Positions 17,139 through 27,849 of a stretch of DNA of 64,000 nucleotides are shown one piece after another. The position numbers and the translations under genes were made by a program. Numbering within the stretch: the first letter of the stretch is position 1; each line of letters opens with the position of its first letter. The notes below the pieces were generated by a model. The model saw only the letters and a program-made list of their open reading frames with translations, was not told the DNA's origin and made no database searches. The stretch comes from Lysobacter arvi (GTDB taxonomy: Bacteria; Pseudomonadota; Gammaproteobacteria; Xanthomonadales; Xanthomonadaceae), in assembly GCA_031216755.1 (NCBI GenBank), contig JARUHG010000004.1, forward strand, positions 248,001-312,000, given 5' to 3'.

Positions 17139-17783
17139 ATGCACGCACCGCTGACCTGGTATTTCGATTTCATCTCGCCGTTCTCCTACCTGCAGTGGCA
17201 GCGCCTGAAACCGCTGCTGCGCGAGTGCGAGGCCGAAGGCCGACCCGTGCGGCTGGTGCCGATCGTGTTCGCCGCGGTGCTCGACGCCTGCGGGCAGAAG
17301 GGCCCGGCGGAAATCCCCGGCAAGCGGGAATTCACCTATCGCCACGTGGTGTGGCTGGCGCGACAGGCCGGCGTGCCGTTGCGCTTCCCGCCGGCGCATC
17401 CGTTCAATCCGCTTCCGTCGTTGCGACTGAGCATCGCCGCAGGCGACACGCCGGAAGCGGTGGATTCGGTGTTCGACTGGATCTGGACCCACGGCCGCGC
17501 GGGCGACAGCGTCGAGGCGCTGGTCCCGCTGATGGCGGCGCTGAACGTGCCGGCCGACGCGCTCGATGCCGACGACACCAAGGCCGCCCTGCGCGCGAAC
17601 ACCGACGCGGCGATCGCCGCCGGGGTGTACGGCGTCCCGACGCTGGCGGTCGGCGGCGACCTGTTCTGGGGCAACGACGCCTTCGACTTCGCGCTGGCGG
17701 CGCTGCGCGATCCGGCCGTGTTGCAGGACGAGGAAATGCGCCGCGTCAGCGAGCTGCCGGTGGGGTTGCAGCGCCGGCGCTGA
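17139..17783 (+). CDS. DsbA-fold 2-hydroxychromene-2-carboxylate isomerase family protein
   Basis: A 214-residue member of the HCCA isomerase / GST-kappa-like branch of the thioredoxin fold. WYFDFISPFSYL at the N terminus carries the serine (Ser13) that replaces the usual cysteine and binds glutathione in the family, and GVYGVPTLAVGGDLFWGNDAF near the end (read as GVYGVPTLAVGG, then DLFWGND) holds the conserved cis-proline. The known reaction belongs to naphthalene breakdown; in genomes lacking that pathway, as the surroundings suggest here, such proteins act on other glutathione-dependent substrates. It is presumably cytoplasmic. Family confident, substrate unknown. Confidence 0.87.
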   Translation: MHAPLTWYFDFISPFSYLQWQRLKPLLRECEAEGRPVRLVPIVFAAVLDACGQKGPAEIPGKREFTYRHVVWLARQAGVPLRFPPAHPFNPLPSLRLSIAAGDTPEAVDSVFDWIWTHGRAGDSVEALVPLMAALNVPADALDADDTKAALRANTDAAIAAGVYGVPTLAVGGDLFWGNDAFDFALAALRDPAVLQDEEMRRVSELPVGLQRRR

Positions 17784-17883
17784 CGCGCAGCGTCATGCGG
17801 CGCCGCCGCACGGACATCCGTCTCGGACAAGGTATGCTGGCCGTCACACTTCGAAAGCCAGCGCTCTTTCCGGGAGGGGAACC

Positions 17884-18831
17884 ATGCGCATCGGACTCGT
17901 GGTCGATTCCGCCTGCGATCTGCCTTTGCGGTACCTCGAGCAGAACGAGGTCTCCGTGCTGCCCATCACCGTCCGCATCGGCGAGGCCGTGCTGGCCGAT
18001 CATCGCGACGAACAGGCCACGCTCGAATTCCTGCACGCACACGTCGCCGAACGCGGCCACGAGGCGCAGACCATGCCGTACACGGTCCAGCAGATCCAGG
18101 ATCTGTTCCTGCAGCGGCTGGTGATCGATTACGACTACGTCTTCTGCATGACGATCACCAAGACGCGAAGCCCGATCTTCGACAACGCGCAGCAGGCGAG
18201 TTTCGCGATCCTCAACGACTACAAGCCCGTGCGCGCCGCCGCCGGCAACGCGACGCCGTTCGCGCTGCGCGTGGTGGACACGCAGAACCTGTTCGCCGCG
18301 CAGGGCGTGACCGCGGTGGAAGCCATCCGCCTGCGCGCCGCGGGCGAAGGCGCGCCGAAGATCCGCGCGCGACTGGAGCATCTCGCGCTGCACACGCAGG
18401 GCTACATGGTGCCGCCGGACCTCTACTACCTGCGCAACCGCGCGCGCGCCAAGGGCGACCGCAGCGTCGGCCTGCTCAGCGCCGCGCTCGGCAGCGCGCT
18501 GGACATCAAGCCGATCCTGCACGCCAATCGCGGCGAAACCGGCCCGGTGGCGAAGATCAAGGGATTCGAGCCGGCCGTGCAGAAGCTCTTCGACCACGTC
18601 GCCCAGCGCGTGGAGCGCAACGAGCTGCTGACGCCGACGATGTGCCTGAGCTACGGCGGCGAACTCGAAGGCCTGCGCGCGCTGCCCGGCTACGAACGCC
18701 TGCGCGACGCGTGCACGTCCAACAACGTCGAGCTGTTCGAAAGCGTCATGAGCCTGACCGGCATGGTCAACGTCGGCAAGGGCGCCGTCGTGGTCGGCTT
18801 CGCGGCGGAAGGCCAGAAGTTCACTGCCTGA
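17884..18831 (+). CDS. DegV family protein
   Basis: A 315-residue DegV/EDD-fold protein, starting at an ATG with GGGAGGGGAAC just upstream. The N-terminal VVDSACDLP matches the family signature. The family binds fatty acids and, in Firmicutes, presents them to fatty acid kinase (FakB); in proteobacteria the partner is less clear. The protein keeps the two-domain length. An antisense frame overlaps it but has no family features. It is preceded by a 100-nt gap and followed by a palindromic repeat region. Confidence 0.88.
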   Translation: MRIGLVVDSACDLPLRYLEQNEVSVLPITVRIGEAVLADHRDEQATLEFLHAHVAERGHEAQTMPYTVQQIQDLFLQRLVIDYDYVFCMTITKTRSPIFDNAQQASFAILNDYKPVRAAAGNATPFALRVVDTQNLFAAQGVTAVEAIRLRAAGEGAPKIRARLEHLALHTQGYMVPPDLYYLRNRARAKGDRSVGLLSAALGSALDIKPILHANRGETGPVAKIKGFEPAVQKLFDHVAQRVERNELLTPTMCLSYGGELEGLRALPGYERLRDACTSNNVELFESVMSLTGMVNVGKGAVVVGFAAEGQKFTA

Positions 18832-18835
18832 AAGC

Positions 18836-18930
18836 AGGAGTGAGGATGGAGGAGTGCGAAGTGAGGTCGCTCCGCTCTGCACTTCTCGCTCCTCACTTCC
18901 CGATCCTCGCTCCTCGCCCGCGCTCACTTC
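18836..18930. repeat. GAGTGAGG/CCTCACTTC-type imperfect palindrome
   Basis: A purine-rich arm (GGAGTGAGGATGGAGGAGTG...) is followed by a pyrimidine-rich arm (CTCGCTCCTCACTTCCCGATCC...). The sequence composition and design resemble the element at 22324-22434. It has no coding potential and separates the DegV gene from the next. Confidence 0.55.
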
Positions 18931-18976
18931 TCTTCAACGCGCGCGGACTAGACTGAAGCGCTCAATGAGGAGACCC

Positions 18977-19324
18977 ATGATGGCCACGCGCTACTACATC
19001 CGCCTTCCCGACGCGCAGCGTGCGCGCGGGGGCGATCCGTCGCTGTCGTTCAGCGCGGTCAGTCCGGATGGTTTCGCCGAACAGCTGCAGGCCGCGTTGC
19101 GCGATCCGGCGCTGTTCGAACGCTGGAAGGCCGGGCAGGACGATCCCGACGCGATCGATCCCGCGCTCGGCGAAACCGATCCGGGCGCCGTCGTGCAGGG
19201 CGCGCAGCACGATCTGCACATCGACCTGGTGGCGACCACGCGCATCGGTGGCGAAATCCTGCGCCAGCGCCTGCGTTGGCTCGCCGGCAGCGCATGGGAA
19301 CTGCGCGACGTCACCGCAGCGTGA
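18977..19324 (+). CDS. conserved hypothetical protein
   Basis: A 115-residue acidic soluble protein that I do not recognise. GAGGAGA at 18967-18973 positions ATG 18977 (or 18980) as the start; a further in-frame ATG at 18965 lies upstream of it. A possible -10 hexamer TAGACT is at 18949-18954. Its stop overlaps the GTG of the following ATP-pyrophosphatase-like gene (GTGA), so the two are translationally coupled and may act together. Confidence 0.65.
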   Translation: MMATRYYIRLPDAQRARGGDPSLSFSAVSPDGFAEQLQAALRDPALFERWKAGQDDPDAIDPALGETDPGAVVQGAQHDLHIDLVATTRIGGEILRQRLRWLAGSAWELRDVTAA

Positions 19325-19998
19325 CGTCGAAACTGCTGTCGTGGAGCGGCGGGAAGGATGCCGCGTGGACGCTCCATGCGATGCGCCAGCGCGGCGATGA
19401 CGTCGTCGCGCTGCTGACCACGGTCACCGAGGGGTACGAGCGGATCTCGATGCAGGGCATCCGGCGCGAGGTGCTGCATGCCCAGGCGGAGGCGACCGGG
19501 CTTGCGCTGATCGAAGCGCGCATCCCGCCGCAGTGCGACAACGCGACCTACGAAGCGTCGTTCGCGCAGGCGCTGACGCAGGCACGCGAACGCTGGGCGG
19601 GCATCGACACCATCGCGTTCGGCGACCTGTTCCTCGCCGACATCCGCGCGTGGCGCGAAGCCCTGTGCGGCCGTCTGGGCTGGCGCATCGAGACGCCGCT
19701 GTTCGGTCGCGATACCGCGCCGCTGGCGCGCGAGATGCACGCCGGCGGCCTTCGCGCGCGGCTGTGCTGCGTCGACACGCAACAGCTCGATGCGCGCTTC
19801 GCCGGACGCGCGTTCGACGCGACGCTCCTGGCGGAGTTGCCGGACGGCTGCGATCCGTGCGGCGAGAACGGCGAGTTCCACACGCTCGTCCACGATGGGC
19901 CGATGTTCCGTGCGCCGCTGCGCGTACGCGAAGGCGACACGGTGCTGCGGGACGCGCGCTTCGCGTATACCGATTTCGCCCTCGCGCAGGACGGTTAG
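19321..19998 (+). CDS. ATP-pyrophosphatase-fold protein (DUF71/diphthamide synthase-like)
   Basis: A 225-residue protein of the adenine nucleotide alpha-hydrolase superfamily. The PP-loop LSWSGGKDAAW lies at residues 6-16, and the C-terminal GENGEFHTLVHDGP matches the DUF71 family pattern. Eukaryotic and archaeal relatives amidate diphthine; bacteria lack diphthamide, so the bacterial substrate is unknown. The GTG start is embedded in the stop of the preceding small gene. Its TAG overlaps the convergent frmB stop, so the two genes share 4 bp. Confidence 0.85.
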   Translation: MTSKLLSWSGGKDAAWTLHAMRQRGDDVVALLTTVTEGYERISMQGIRREVLHAQAEATGLALIEARIPPQCDNATYEASFAQALTQARERWAGIDTIAFGDLFLADIRAWREALCGRLGWRIETPLFGRDTAPLAREMHAGGLRARLCCVDTQQLDARFAGRAFDATLLAELPDGCDPCGENGEFHTLVHDGPMFRAPLRVREGDTVLRDARFAYTDFALAQDG

Positions 19999-20825
19999 GC
20001 GTTCAGCGCCGCGGCATGGCGCGCGATGTGCTCGCCGATGAAGCTGGCGATGAAGTAGTAGCTGTGGTCGTAACCCGGCTGCATGCGCAGTTCGAGCGGG
20101 TGTCCCGCCGCATCGCAGGCGTCGCGCAGGCGCTGCGGCTGCAGCTGCGTGGCGAGGAACTCGTCCGCTTCGCCCTGGTCGACGAGGATCGGCAGGCGCT
20201 CGCTCGCCGACGCGATCAACGCGGTGGCGTCCCAGGCCTTCCACGCATCGCGATCCTCGCCCAGGTACGCGGCGAACGCCTTCTGGCCCCACGGCACCTG
20301 GGTCGGCGCGACGATCGGCGAGAACGCCGAGACGCTGCGATAGCGACCGGGATTCTTCAGCGCCACGACGAGCGCGCCGTGCCCGCCCATCGAGTGGCCG
20401 CTGATCGAACGCGCCGATGTCGCGGGGAACTGCGCTTCGATCAGGTCCGGCAGTTCGCGCGAGACGTACTCGAACATGCGGTAGTGCGCCGACCACGGCG
20501 CCTGCGTGGCGTCGATGTAGAACCCCGCGCCCACGCCCAGGTCGTAGCCTTCCGCATCCGCGACGCCGGGGCCGCGCGGACTGGTGTCCGGCGCGACCAG
20601 GATGACGCCGTGCTCGGCGGCATACCGCTGCGCGCCGGCCTTGGTGATGAAGTTCTGTTCGGTGCAGGTCAGTCCGCTCAGCCAGTACAGCACCGGACAG
20701 GCGCGCTGCTCGGCCTGCGGCGGCAGGTAGACGCCGAAGGTCGACTCGCCGTCGAGCGCGTTCGAGTGGTGGCGGTAAACGTGCTGCCAGCCGCCGAAGC
20801 AGGCGCGGTGTTCGATGCGTTGCAT
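19995..20825 (-). CDS. frmB: S-formylglutathione hydrolase
   Basis: Hydrolyses S-formylglutathione to formate and glutathione, the last step of glutathione-dependent formaldehyde oxidation. At 276 residues it has the typical esterase D length. The catalytic triad is Ser145 in GHSMGG, Asp221 and His254. WLSGLTCTEQNFITKAGAQ near the N terminus (WLSGLTCTEQ, NFITKAGAQ) is the family signature. It is the third gene of the frmR-frmA-frmB unit, 29 nt after frmA. The ATG begins MQRIEHRACFGGWQ, as in relatives. Confidence 0.95.
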   Translation of the reverse strand: MQRIEHRACFGGWQHVYRHHSNALDGESTFGVYLPPQAEQRACPVLYWLSGLTCTEQNFITKAGAQRYAAEHGVILVAPDTSPRGPGVADAEGYDLGVGAGFYIDATQAPWSAHYRMFEYVSRELPDLIEAQFPATSARSISGHSMGGHGALVVALKNPGRYRSVSAFSPIVAPTQVPWGQKAFAAYLGEDRDAWKAWDATALIASASERLPILVDQGEADEFLATQLQPQRLRDACDAAGHPLELRMQPGYDHSYYFIASFIGEHIARHAAALNA

Positions 20826-20854
20826 GGGTACGTCCGGATTCGGGAGTCGGGATT

Positions 20855-23003
<2,149 letters not shown>

Positions 23004-23156
23004 GGCCGGCTCCCACGGTGACGGCGATTCGAGAATACGCCCACCGCAGCGCGCCAGACGTGAAGCGGCGCGGCGTTTGCTGAATCGTTCAGCACCGCGC
23101 AGCGCGATTCCCGCCGCACTGCTGCGACGGCGTATGCCGCTCAAGCGCCGCGCCGT

Positions 23157-24824
23157 TCAGAAGCGCGACGCGACAAGCTCCACGTCGGCCCACTGCCACG
23201 CCGCGGCCTGGCGGCGTTCGGTTTCCGCGGCGGCATCGGTCAGTTTCAGCTTTCGCTGCGCCTGCGCCAGGCCGTACAGCGACCAGCCGTTGTGCGGGAA
23301 ACGCCGCAGGTCTTCCTCGTAGACGGCCACGGCCTCCTTCGCGCGACCGGCGTCGAGCAGCGCCGCGCCGAGGAACGGACGCACCGGCAGCGGCCAGTCC
23401 GGCGGCTCGTTGTAGTTGAGCCGGTCCTCGGCGGCGACCGCCTTCTGCAGGGAGGCGATGCCCGCCTTCGTCTGCCTGGTCGCCAGCGCGATCTCCCCGG
23501 CGAGCATGTGCTGGGCGACGTCGAGCACGCGATCGGCACGGTTGATGTCGAATAGCACGACCTGCTCCATCGCGGGATCGGAGGCGATCGCCTGCAGCGC
23601 CTTGAGTTCCTTCTTCGCATCGTTGGGCCGGTCGGTGCGCACCAGCGCCATGCCGCGCGCGAAGTGCCAGATCGCCTTCGGGAACGGCACCTGCGAGGGC
23701 GGCGCGTCCTCGGCGAGGATCGGCTGCCATTCGCCGAAGCGCACGCGCGCGAACAACGGCGCCACCAGGAACTGCTGCATGAAGGGCATGGCGTCGAGCT
23801 GCTGCGCGTCCACGCGCTGCGCGGTCTGGTCGGCGGCCTCGATCGCCAGCGTGCGCGAGCCGTGCAGCGCCGCGGTCATCGCCGCGAAATGCCAGTTGTG
23901 CGGCACATAGCCGAGCGGGTAAGCGCCGTTGCTTCCGCGACACACGGCGAGGAACGCCTTGTCGGCGGTGCTCGCGGCGAGATTGCTCAGCGTCGCGTCG
24001 TGGTAGCGGCCGACGCGGATGTAGACGTGCGCCGGCATGTGCACCAGGTGGCCGGACCCGGGCGCGAGCGCGGCGAGCCGGTCGGCGTAGGGTTCGGCGC
24101 GCTCGGGCTGATGCGAGGCTTCCACGGCATGGATGTAGTAATGCGCCGCACCGATGTGGCGCGGGTTGCGCTTGAGCACGGTCTCCAGTGTCGCCACCAG
24201 CGTGTCGGTGTACTCGGTCGGCTGGCCCTGCGCGTTCCAGTACGCCCATGGCGTGAGGTCCATCAGCGATTCGGCGTAGAGCGCGGCGATGTCGTCGTCG
24301 TCCGGGAACTGCCGGTGCGCTCCGGCCATCGCCTGCGCATACGCCTTGTCCAGCGGCGCGCGATCGGCCGGCGCGGGCGTCTGGTAACGCCTGACCAGCG
24401 CGGCGATCAACGCCTGGTCGGCGGGGCTCGCGTGCCTGGACAGTTGCTGCGCGCGCAGCGCGAGCGTGGTCGCGTCCGCCGCAAGGTCCGGCGACATCGG
24501 CAGGTTGATGTTCGGCCCGAGCACCAGCGCCTGGCCCCACGCGCACATCGCGCAGGTCGGATCGAGGCGTTCGGCTTCGGCGAAGGCGCGGCCGGCGGCT
24601 TCGTGGTTGAAGCCGTACGCCAGGCGCAAGCCCTGGTCGAAGTAGCGCTGCGCCTGGGGGACTTTCGATCCGATGTCGCGATGCAGCTCGCCGAAGGTGT
24701 CGAACAGCGGCGGTGCGTTGGTCTGCGCGACATCCTCCTTCGGCGCCGTCGGACAGGCGGCCAGGGCGAGGCAGGCGACGGCGAGCCCGAGCAGGCGCAC
24801 GGGAAAGCGGAATGGCAACGGCAT
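23157..24824 (-). CDS. tetratricopeptide-repeat lipoprotein
   Basis: A 555-residue protein with a lipoprotein signal (LLGLAVACLALAAC) and then alpha-helical TPR-like repeats. Parts such as YFDQGLRLAYGFNHEAAGRAF, read here as YFDQGLRLAYGF and NHEAAGRAFAEAERLDP, and the later AVYEEDLRRFPHNGWSLYGLA match TPR spacing. CAMC (about residue 95) and HYYIHAVEAS are conserved in this family of large bacterial TPR lipoproteins. GGAG precedes ATG 24824. The frame stays open far upstream through antisense of ppc, which is not coding. It is divergent from ppc; function is unknown, presumably protein-protein contacts in the periplasm. Confidence 0.85.
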   Translation of the reverse strand: MPLPFRFPVRLLGLAVACLALAACPTAPKEDVAQTNAPPLFDTFGELHRDIGSKVPQAQRYFDQGLRLAYGFNHEAAGRAFAEAERLDPTCAMCAWGQALVLGPNINLPMSPDLAADATTLALRAQQLSRHASPADQALIAALVRRYQTPAPADRAPLDKAYAQAMAGAHRQFPDDDDIAALYAESLMDLTPWAYWNAQGQPTEYTDTLVATLETVLKRNPRHIGAAHYYIHAVEASHQPERAEPYADRLAALAPGSGHLVHMPAHVYIRVGRYHDATLSNLAASTADKAFLAVCRGSNGAYPLGYVPHNWHFAAMTAALHGSRTLAIEAADQTAQRVDAQQLDAMPFMQQFLVAPLFARVRFGEWQPILAEDAPPSQVPFPKAIWHFARGMALVRTDRPNDAKKELKALQAIASDPAMEQVVLFDINRADRVLDVAQHMLAGEIALATRQTKAGIASLQKAVAAEDRLNYNEPPDWPLPVRPFLGAALLDAGRAKEAVAVYEEDLRRFPHNGWSLYGLAQAQRKLKLTDAAAETERRQAAAWQWADVELVASRF

Positions 24825-24947
24825 GGCGCGCTCCAGCGCGGGGGTGATCAGGAAGGACAACGTGCGCGGCGACGCGGGCCGGTCACGCGAACCGTTGCAG
24901 CCGCAACCGTCGCGCCGGCTCATGTTGCGGTGCGGTAGGCTCGGCGG

Positions 24948-27689
24948 ATGACCCGACAAACCCCGCCCGCCGAGTCCGCCCACGATCCCCTCCGCGTCGT
25001 CGATTTCGCCCCGCACGACGCCCTGCTCCGCGAGGACGTCAAAACGGTCGGCGCACTGGTCGGCGACATCCTCGCCGAGCAGCGCGGCCCGCAGTTCCTC
25101 GCCGAAGTGGAAAGCCTGCGCCGCGCCGCGATCCGTCGCCGCGAATCCAACGCCCCCGTGGCCGAACTCGCGCAGGCGCTGGCCGGCGTCGAGCTCGAAC
25201 ACGCGGGCGATCTGGTACGCGCCTTCGCCACGTACTTCCAGGCCGTGAACGTCGCCGAGCGCGTGCACCGCATCCGCCGACGCCGCGATTACGAACGGCA
25301 GGGCGCCAGCCGGCAACCCGGCGGATTGCGCGACGTGCTCGCCACGCTCGCCGCGCAGGGCGTGAGCCTGGACGAAGTCGTCGCGCTGCTGCAGCGGCTG
25401 CGCATCGAGCCGGTGTTCACCGCGCATCCGACCGAGGCGGTGCGCCGCGCGCTGCTGGAAAAGGAACGCCAGATCGTCACCTGCCTGATCGACGACATCG
25501 ACCGCACGCGCACGCCGTACGAGCACCGCGCCGATCTGGAGCGCATGCGCCTGGCACTCACCGCGAGCTGGCAGACGGCCGAAACCCCGCCGGTGAAGCC
25601 CAGCGTCGCCGACGAATTCGAGCACGTGGGCTTCTATCTGTCGGACGTGCTCTACCGCGTGCTGCCGGTGTTCTACGAACTGTTCGAGGACGCGCTGCGC
25701 GAGACCTATGGCGAGCACGTCGCGATGCCCACCGTGATCGGCTTCGGCACGTGGGTGGGCGGCGACATGGACGGCAATCCCAACGTGGGCGCCGACACCA
25801 TCGCCGCGACGCTCGCCGGACAGCGGTCGCTGGTTCTGCGCGCGTACCGGCAGGAAGTCGCCGCGCTGGGCGAACTGCTGAGCCAGTCGCTGGAGCGCAT
25901 CGGCGTGGCCGATGCCGTCACCGCGCGCATCGAGGAATACCGTTACCTGCTGCCGAAGGCCGCCGCCGCGCTCAAGCCGCGCCACGCCGACATGCCGTAT
26001 CGCAACCTGCTCGCGCTCATCGGTGCGCGGCTGCGCGCGACGGCCGACGACCACGTCAACGGCTACCCCGATGCGGCGGCGTTCCTGGCCGACATCCGCA
26101 TGATCGAGGACAGCCTGCGCGCGCACCAGGGCGAACATGCGGGCGGTCACGCCGTGCGCCGCCTGCGTCGCCGCGTGGAATGCTTCGGCTTCCATCTGGC
26201 GAGCCTGGACCTTCGGCAGGACTCGGCCACGCACGATGCGGCGCTGGCCGAAGTGCTCGGCGACGCGCAGTGGGAATCGCATTCGCGCGAGGAGCGCGCG
26301 CATCGCCTGCATCGCCTGCTCGACGGCAGCGAACCGGCGCGCGGTCCGGGCAACGGAACGGCGCGATCGACGCTGGACGTGTTCCGTGCGGTCGCGCGGC
26401 TGCGTCCGCGCTACGGCCCGCAGGCGTTCGGCCCGTACATCGTCAGCATGAGCCGCAGCGCCGCCGATGCGCTGGCCGTGCTCGCGCTCGCCCGCGTGGC
26501 CGGTTGCGTCGACGGCGACGGCCGCGTGCCGCTCGATGTCGCGCCGCTGTTCGAAACCGTCGACGACCTGGATGCGGCCAGCGATACGCTGCGCGCGTTG
26601 TTCGCCGACCCGGTCTATCGCGCGCACCTGGCCGCGCGCGGCGACCGCCAGGTGGTGATGCTCGGCTACTCGGACAGCGCGAAGGACGGCGGCATGCTCG
26701 CTTCGCGCTGGGCGTTGCAGCGAACGCAGATCGCCCTGACGGAACTGGCGCGCGAAAGCGGCGTCCGCATCGCGTTCTTCCACGGCCGCGGCGGATCGAT
26801 CAGCCGCGGCGGCGGCAAGACCGAACGCGCGGTGATCGCCGCCCCGCGTGGCTCGGTCGACGGTTACCTGCGCCTGACCGAACAGGGCGAGGTGATCCAC
26901 CGCAAGTACGGCATCCGCGCCATCGCGCTGCGCAACCTCGAACAGGCGACCGGCGCCGTGCTGCGCGCGACCCTGCGCCCGCGTCCGCCCGAGCCGCGCG
27001 AGGAATCGTGGCGCGCGATCGCGACCGCACTGGCGCGCGACGCGCGTGCGCACTATCGCGCGCTGGTGCACGAGAACCCGGAATTTCCGGCGTATTTCCG
27101 CGCGGCCACGCCGATCGACGTGATCGAACGCCTGCGCATCGGCTCGCGTCCGAGCAAGCGCGCGGGCAGCGGCGACGTGGGTTCGTTGCGCGCGATTCCG
27201 TGGGTGTTCGCGTGGTCGCAGAACCGCGCGGGCCTGACCGCGTGGTACGGCGTCGGCACCGCGCTGCAGCGCGCGCTCGACACGCACGGTCGCGACGCGC
27301 TCGCCGAGATGGCACAGGACTGGCCGTTCTTCGGCACCCTGATCGACGACCTGGAGATGATGCTCGCGAAGTCCGAACCGGGCATCTTCGAGCGCTATTC
27401 GCTGCTCGCCGGCGAGTTGCACGAGCGGTTCCACCCGGGGATCGCGGCGGAATTCGAACGCACGCGCGCGGCGGTGCTGGCGATCAAGGGAAGCGATGAA
27501 CTGCTCGCCGGCGACTACCGCCTGCGCCAGTCGATCCGCCTGCGCAATCCGTATGTGGATCCGATCAGCCTGCTGCAGGTGGACCTGCTCGCCCGCTGGC
27601 GCGCCGCCGGCCGCCCGGACGACGCGCTCTACCAGGCGCTCGTGGCGACGGTGAACGGCATTTCGGCGGGCATACAGAACACGGGGTGA
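24948..27689 (+). CDS. ppc: phosphoenolpyruvate carboxylase
   Basis: Adds bicarbonate to PEP to give oxaloacetate, replenishing the TCA cycle. At 913 residues it is full length. Both active-site signatures are present: VFTAHPTEA with His160, and VMLGYSDSAKDGG with Lys579. FFHGRGGSISRGGG, the glycine-rich PEP loop, follows, and the C terminus ends in the invariant QNTG. The start ATG follows the divergent lipoprotein gene by 123 nt. A large hairpin lies directly after the stop. With maeB in the same window, both enzymes act at the PEP-pyruvate-oxaloacetate node. Confidence 0.97.
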   Translation: MTRQTPPAESAHDPLRVVDFAPHDALLREDVKTVGALVGDILAEQRGPQFLAEVESLRRAAIRRRESNAPVAELAQALAGVELEHAGDLVRAFATYFQAVNVAERVHRIRRRRDYERQGASRQPGGLRDVLATLAAQGVSLDEVVALLQRLRIEPVFTAHPTEAVRRALLEKERQIVTCLIDDIDRTRTPYEHRADLERMRLALTASWQTAETPPVKPSVADEFEHVGFYLSDVLYRVLPVFYELFEDALRETYGEHVAMPTVIGFGTWVGGDMDGNPNVGADTIAATLAGQRSLVLRAYRQEVAALGELLSQSLERIGVADAVTARIEEYRYLLPKAAAALKPRHADMPYRNLLALIGARLRATADDHVNGYPDAAAFLADIRMIEDSLRAHQGEHAGGHAVRRLRRRVECFGFHLASLDLRQDSATHDAALAEVLGDAQWESHSREERAHRLHRLLDGSEPARGPGNGTARSTLDVFRAVARLRPRYGPQAFGPYIVSMSRSAADALAVLALARVAGCVDGDGRVPLDVAPLFETVDDLDAASDTLRALFADPVYRAHLAARGDRQVVMLGYSDSAKDGGMLASRWALQRTQIALTELARESGVRIAFFHGRGGSISRGGGKTERAVIAAPRGSVDGYLRLTEQGEVIHRKYGIRAIALRNLEQATGAVLRATLRPRPPEPREESWRAIATALARDARAHYRALVHENPEFPAYFRAATPIDVIERLRIGSRPSKRAGSGDVGSLRAIPWVFAWSQNRAGLTAWYGVGTALQRALDTHGRDALAEMAQDWPFFGTLIDDLEMMLAKSEPGIFERYSLLAGELHERFHPGIAAEFERTRAAVLAIKGSDELLAGDYRLRQSIRLRNPYVDPISLLQVDLLARWRAAGRPDDALYQALVATVNGISAGIQNTG

Positions 27690-27726
27690 GGCAGGCCGCT
27701 CACGCGGCACTGCCGCGTGGCCTGCC
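27690..27726 (+). terminator. stem-loop directly after ppc
   Basis: GGCAGGCC (27690-27697) pairs with GGCCTGCC (27719-27726), and an inner stem CACGCGG/CCGCGTG lies inside. It begins at the first base after the ppc stop. No T-tract follows, so it may protect the 3' end or act with a second hairpin at 27811-27829. Confidence 0.55.
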
Positions 27727-27810
27727 GAACGACCGGCCACGGAAGGCCGGGCCGGGAAATCCGGAGCCCGGAAAGTGTCGCCATGGATGGCATCGATAAA
27801 GCCCACACCC

Positions 27811-27829
27811 GGGTTGGCTTCGCCAACCC
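27811..27829. repeat. dispersed hairpin GGGTTGGC/GCCAACCC
   Basis: A perfect 8-bp stem with a TTC loop between the convergent ends of ppc and gshA. Related CCGGGTAAGCGAAGC-type sequence is at about 47943-47975, and a similar CCCCGGCAAGCG stretch is near 8262. Confidence 0.6.
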
Positions 27830-27849
27830 AGGCTACAAGGGCGAGACGT

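Noticed and set aside
23157-27806. A 1549-codon minus-strand frame spanning the TPR lipoprotein and antisense of ppc
   Set aside because: Only the part from ATG 24824, with its lipoprotein signal, is gene-like; the upstream two thirds lie opposite PEP carboxylase.
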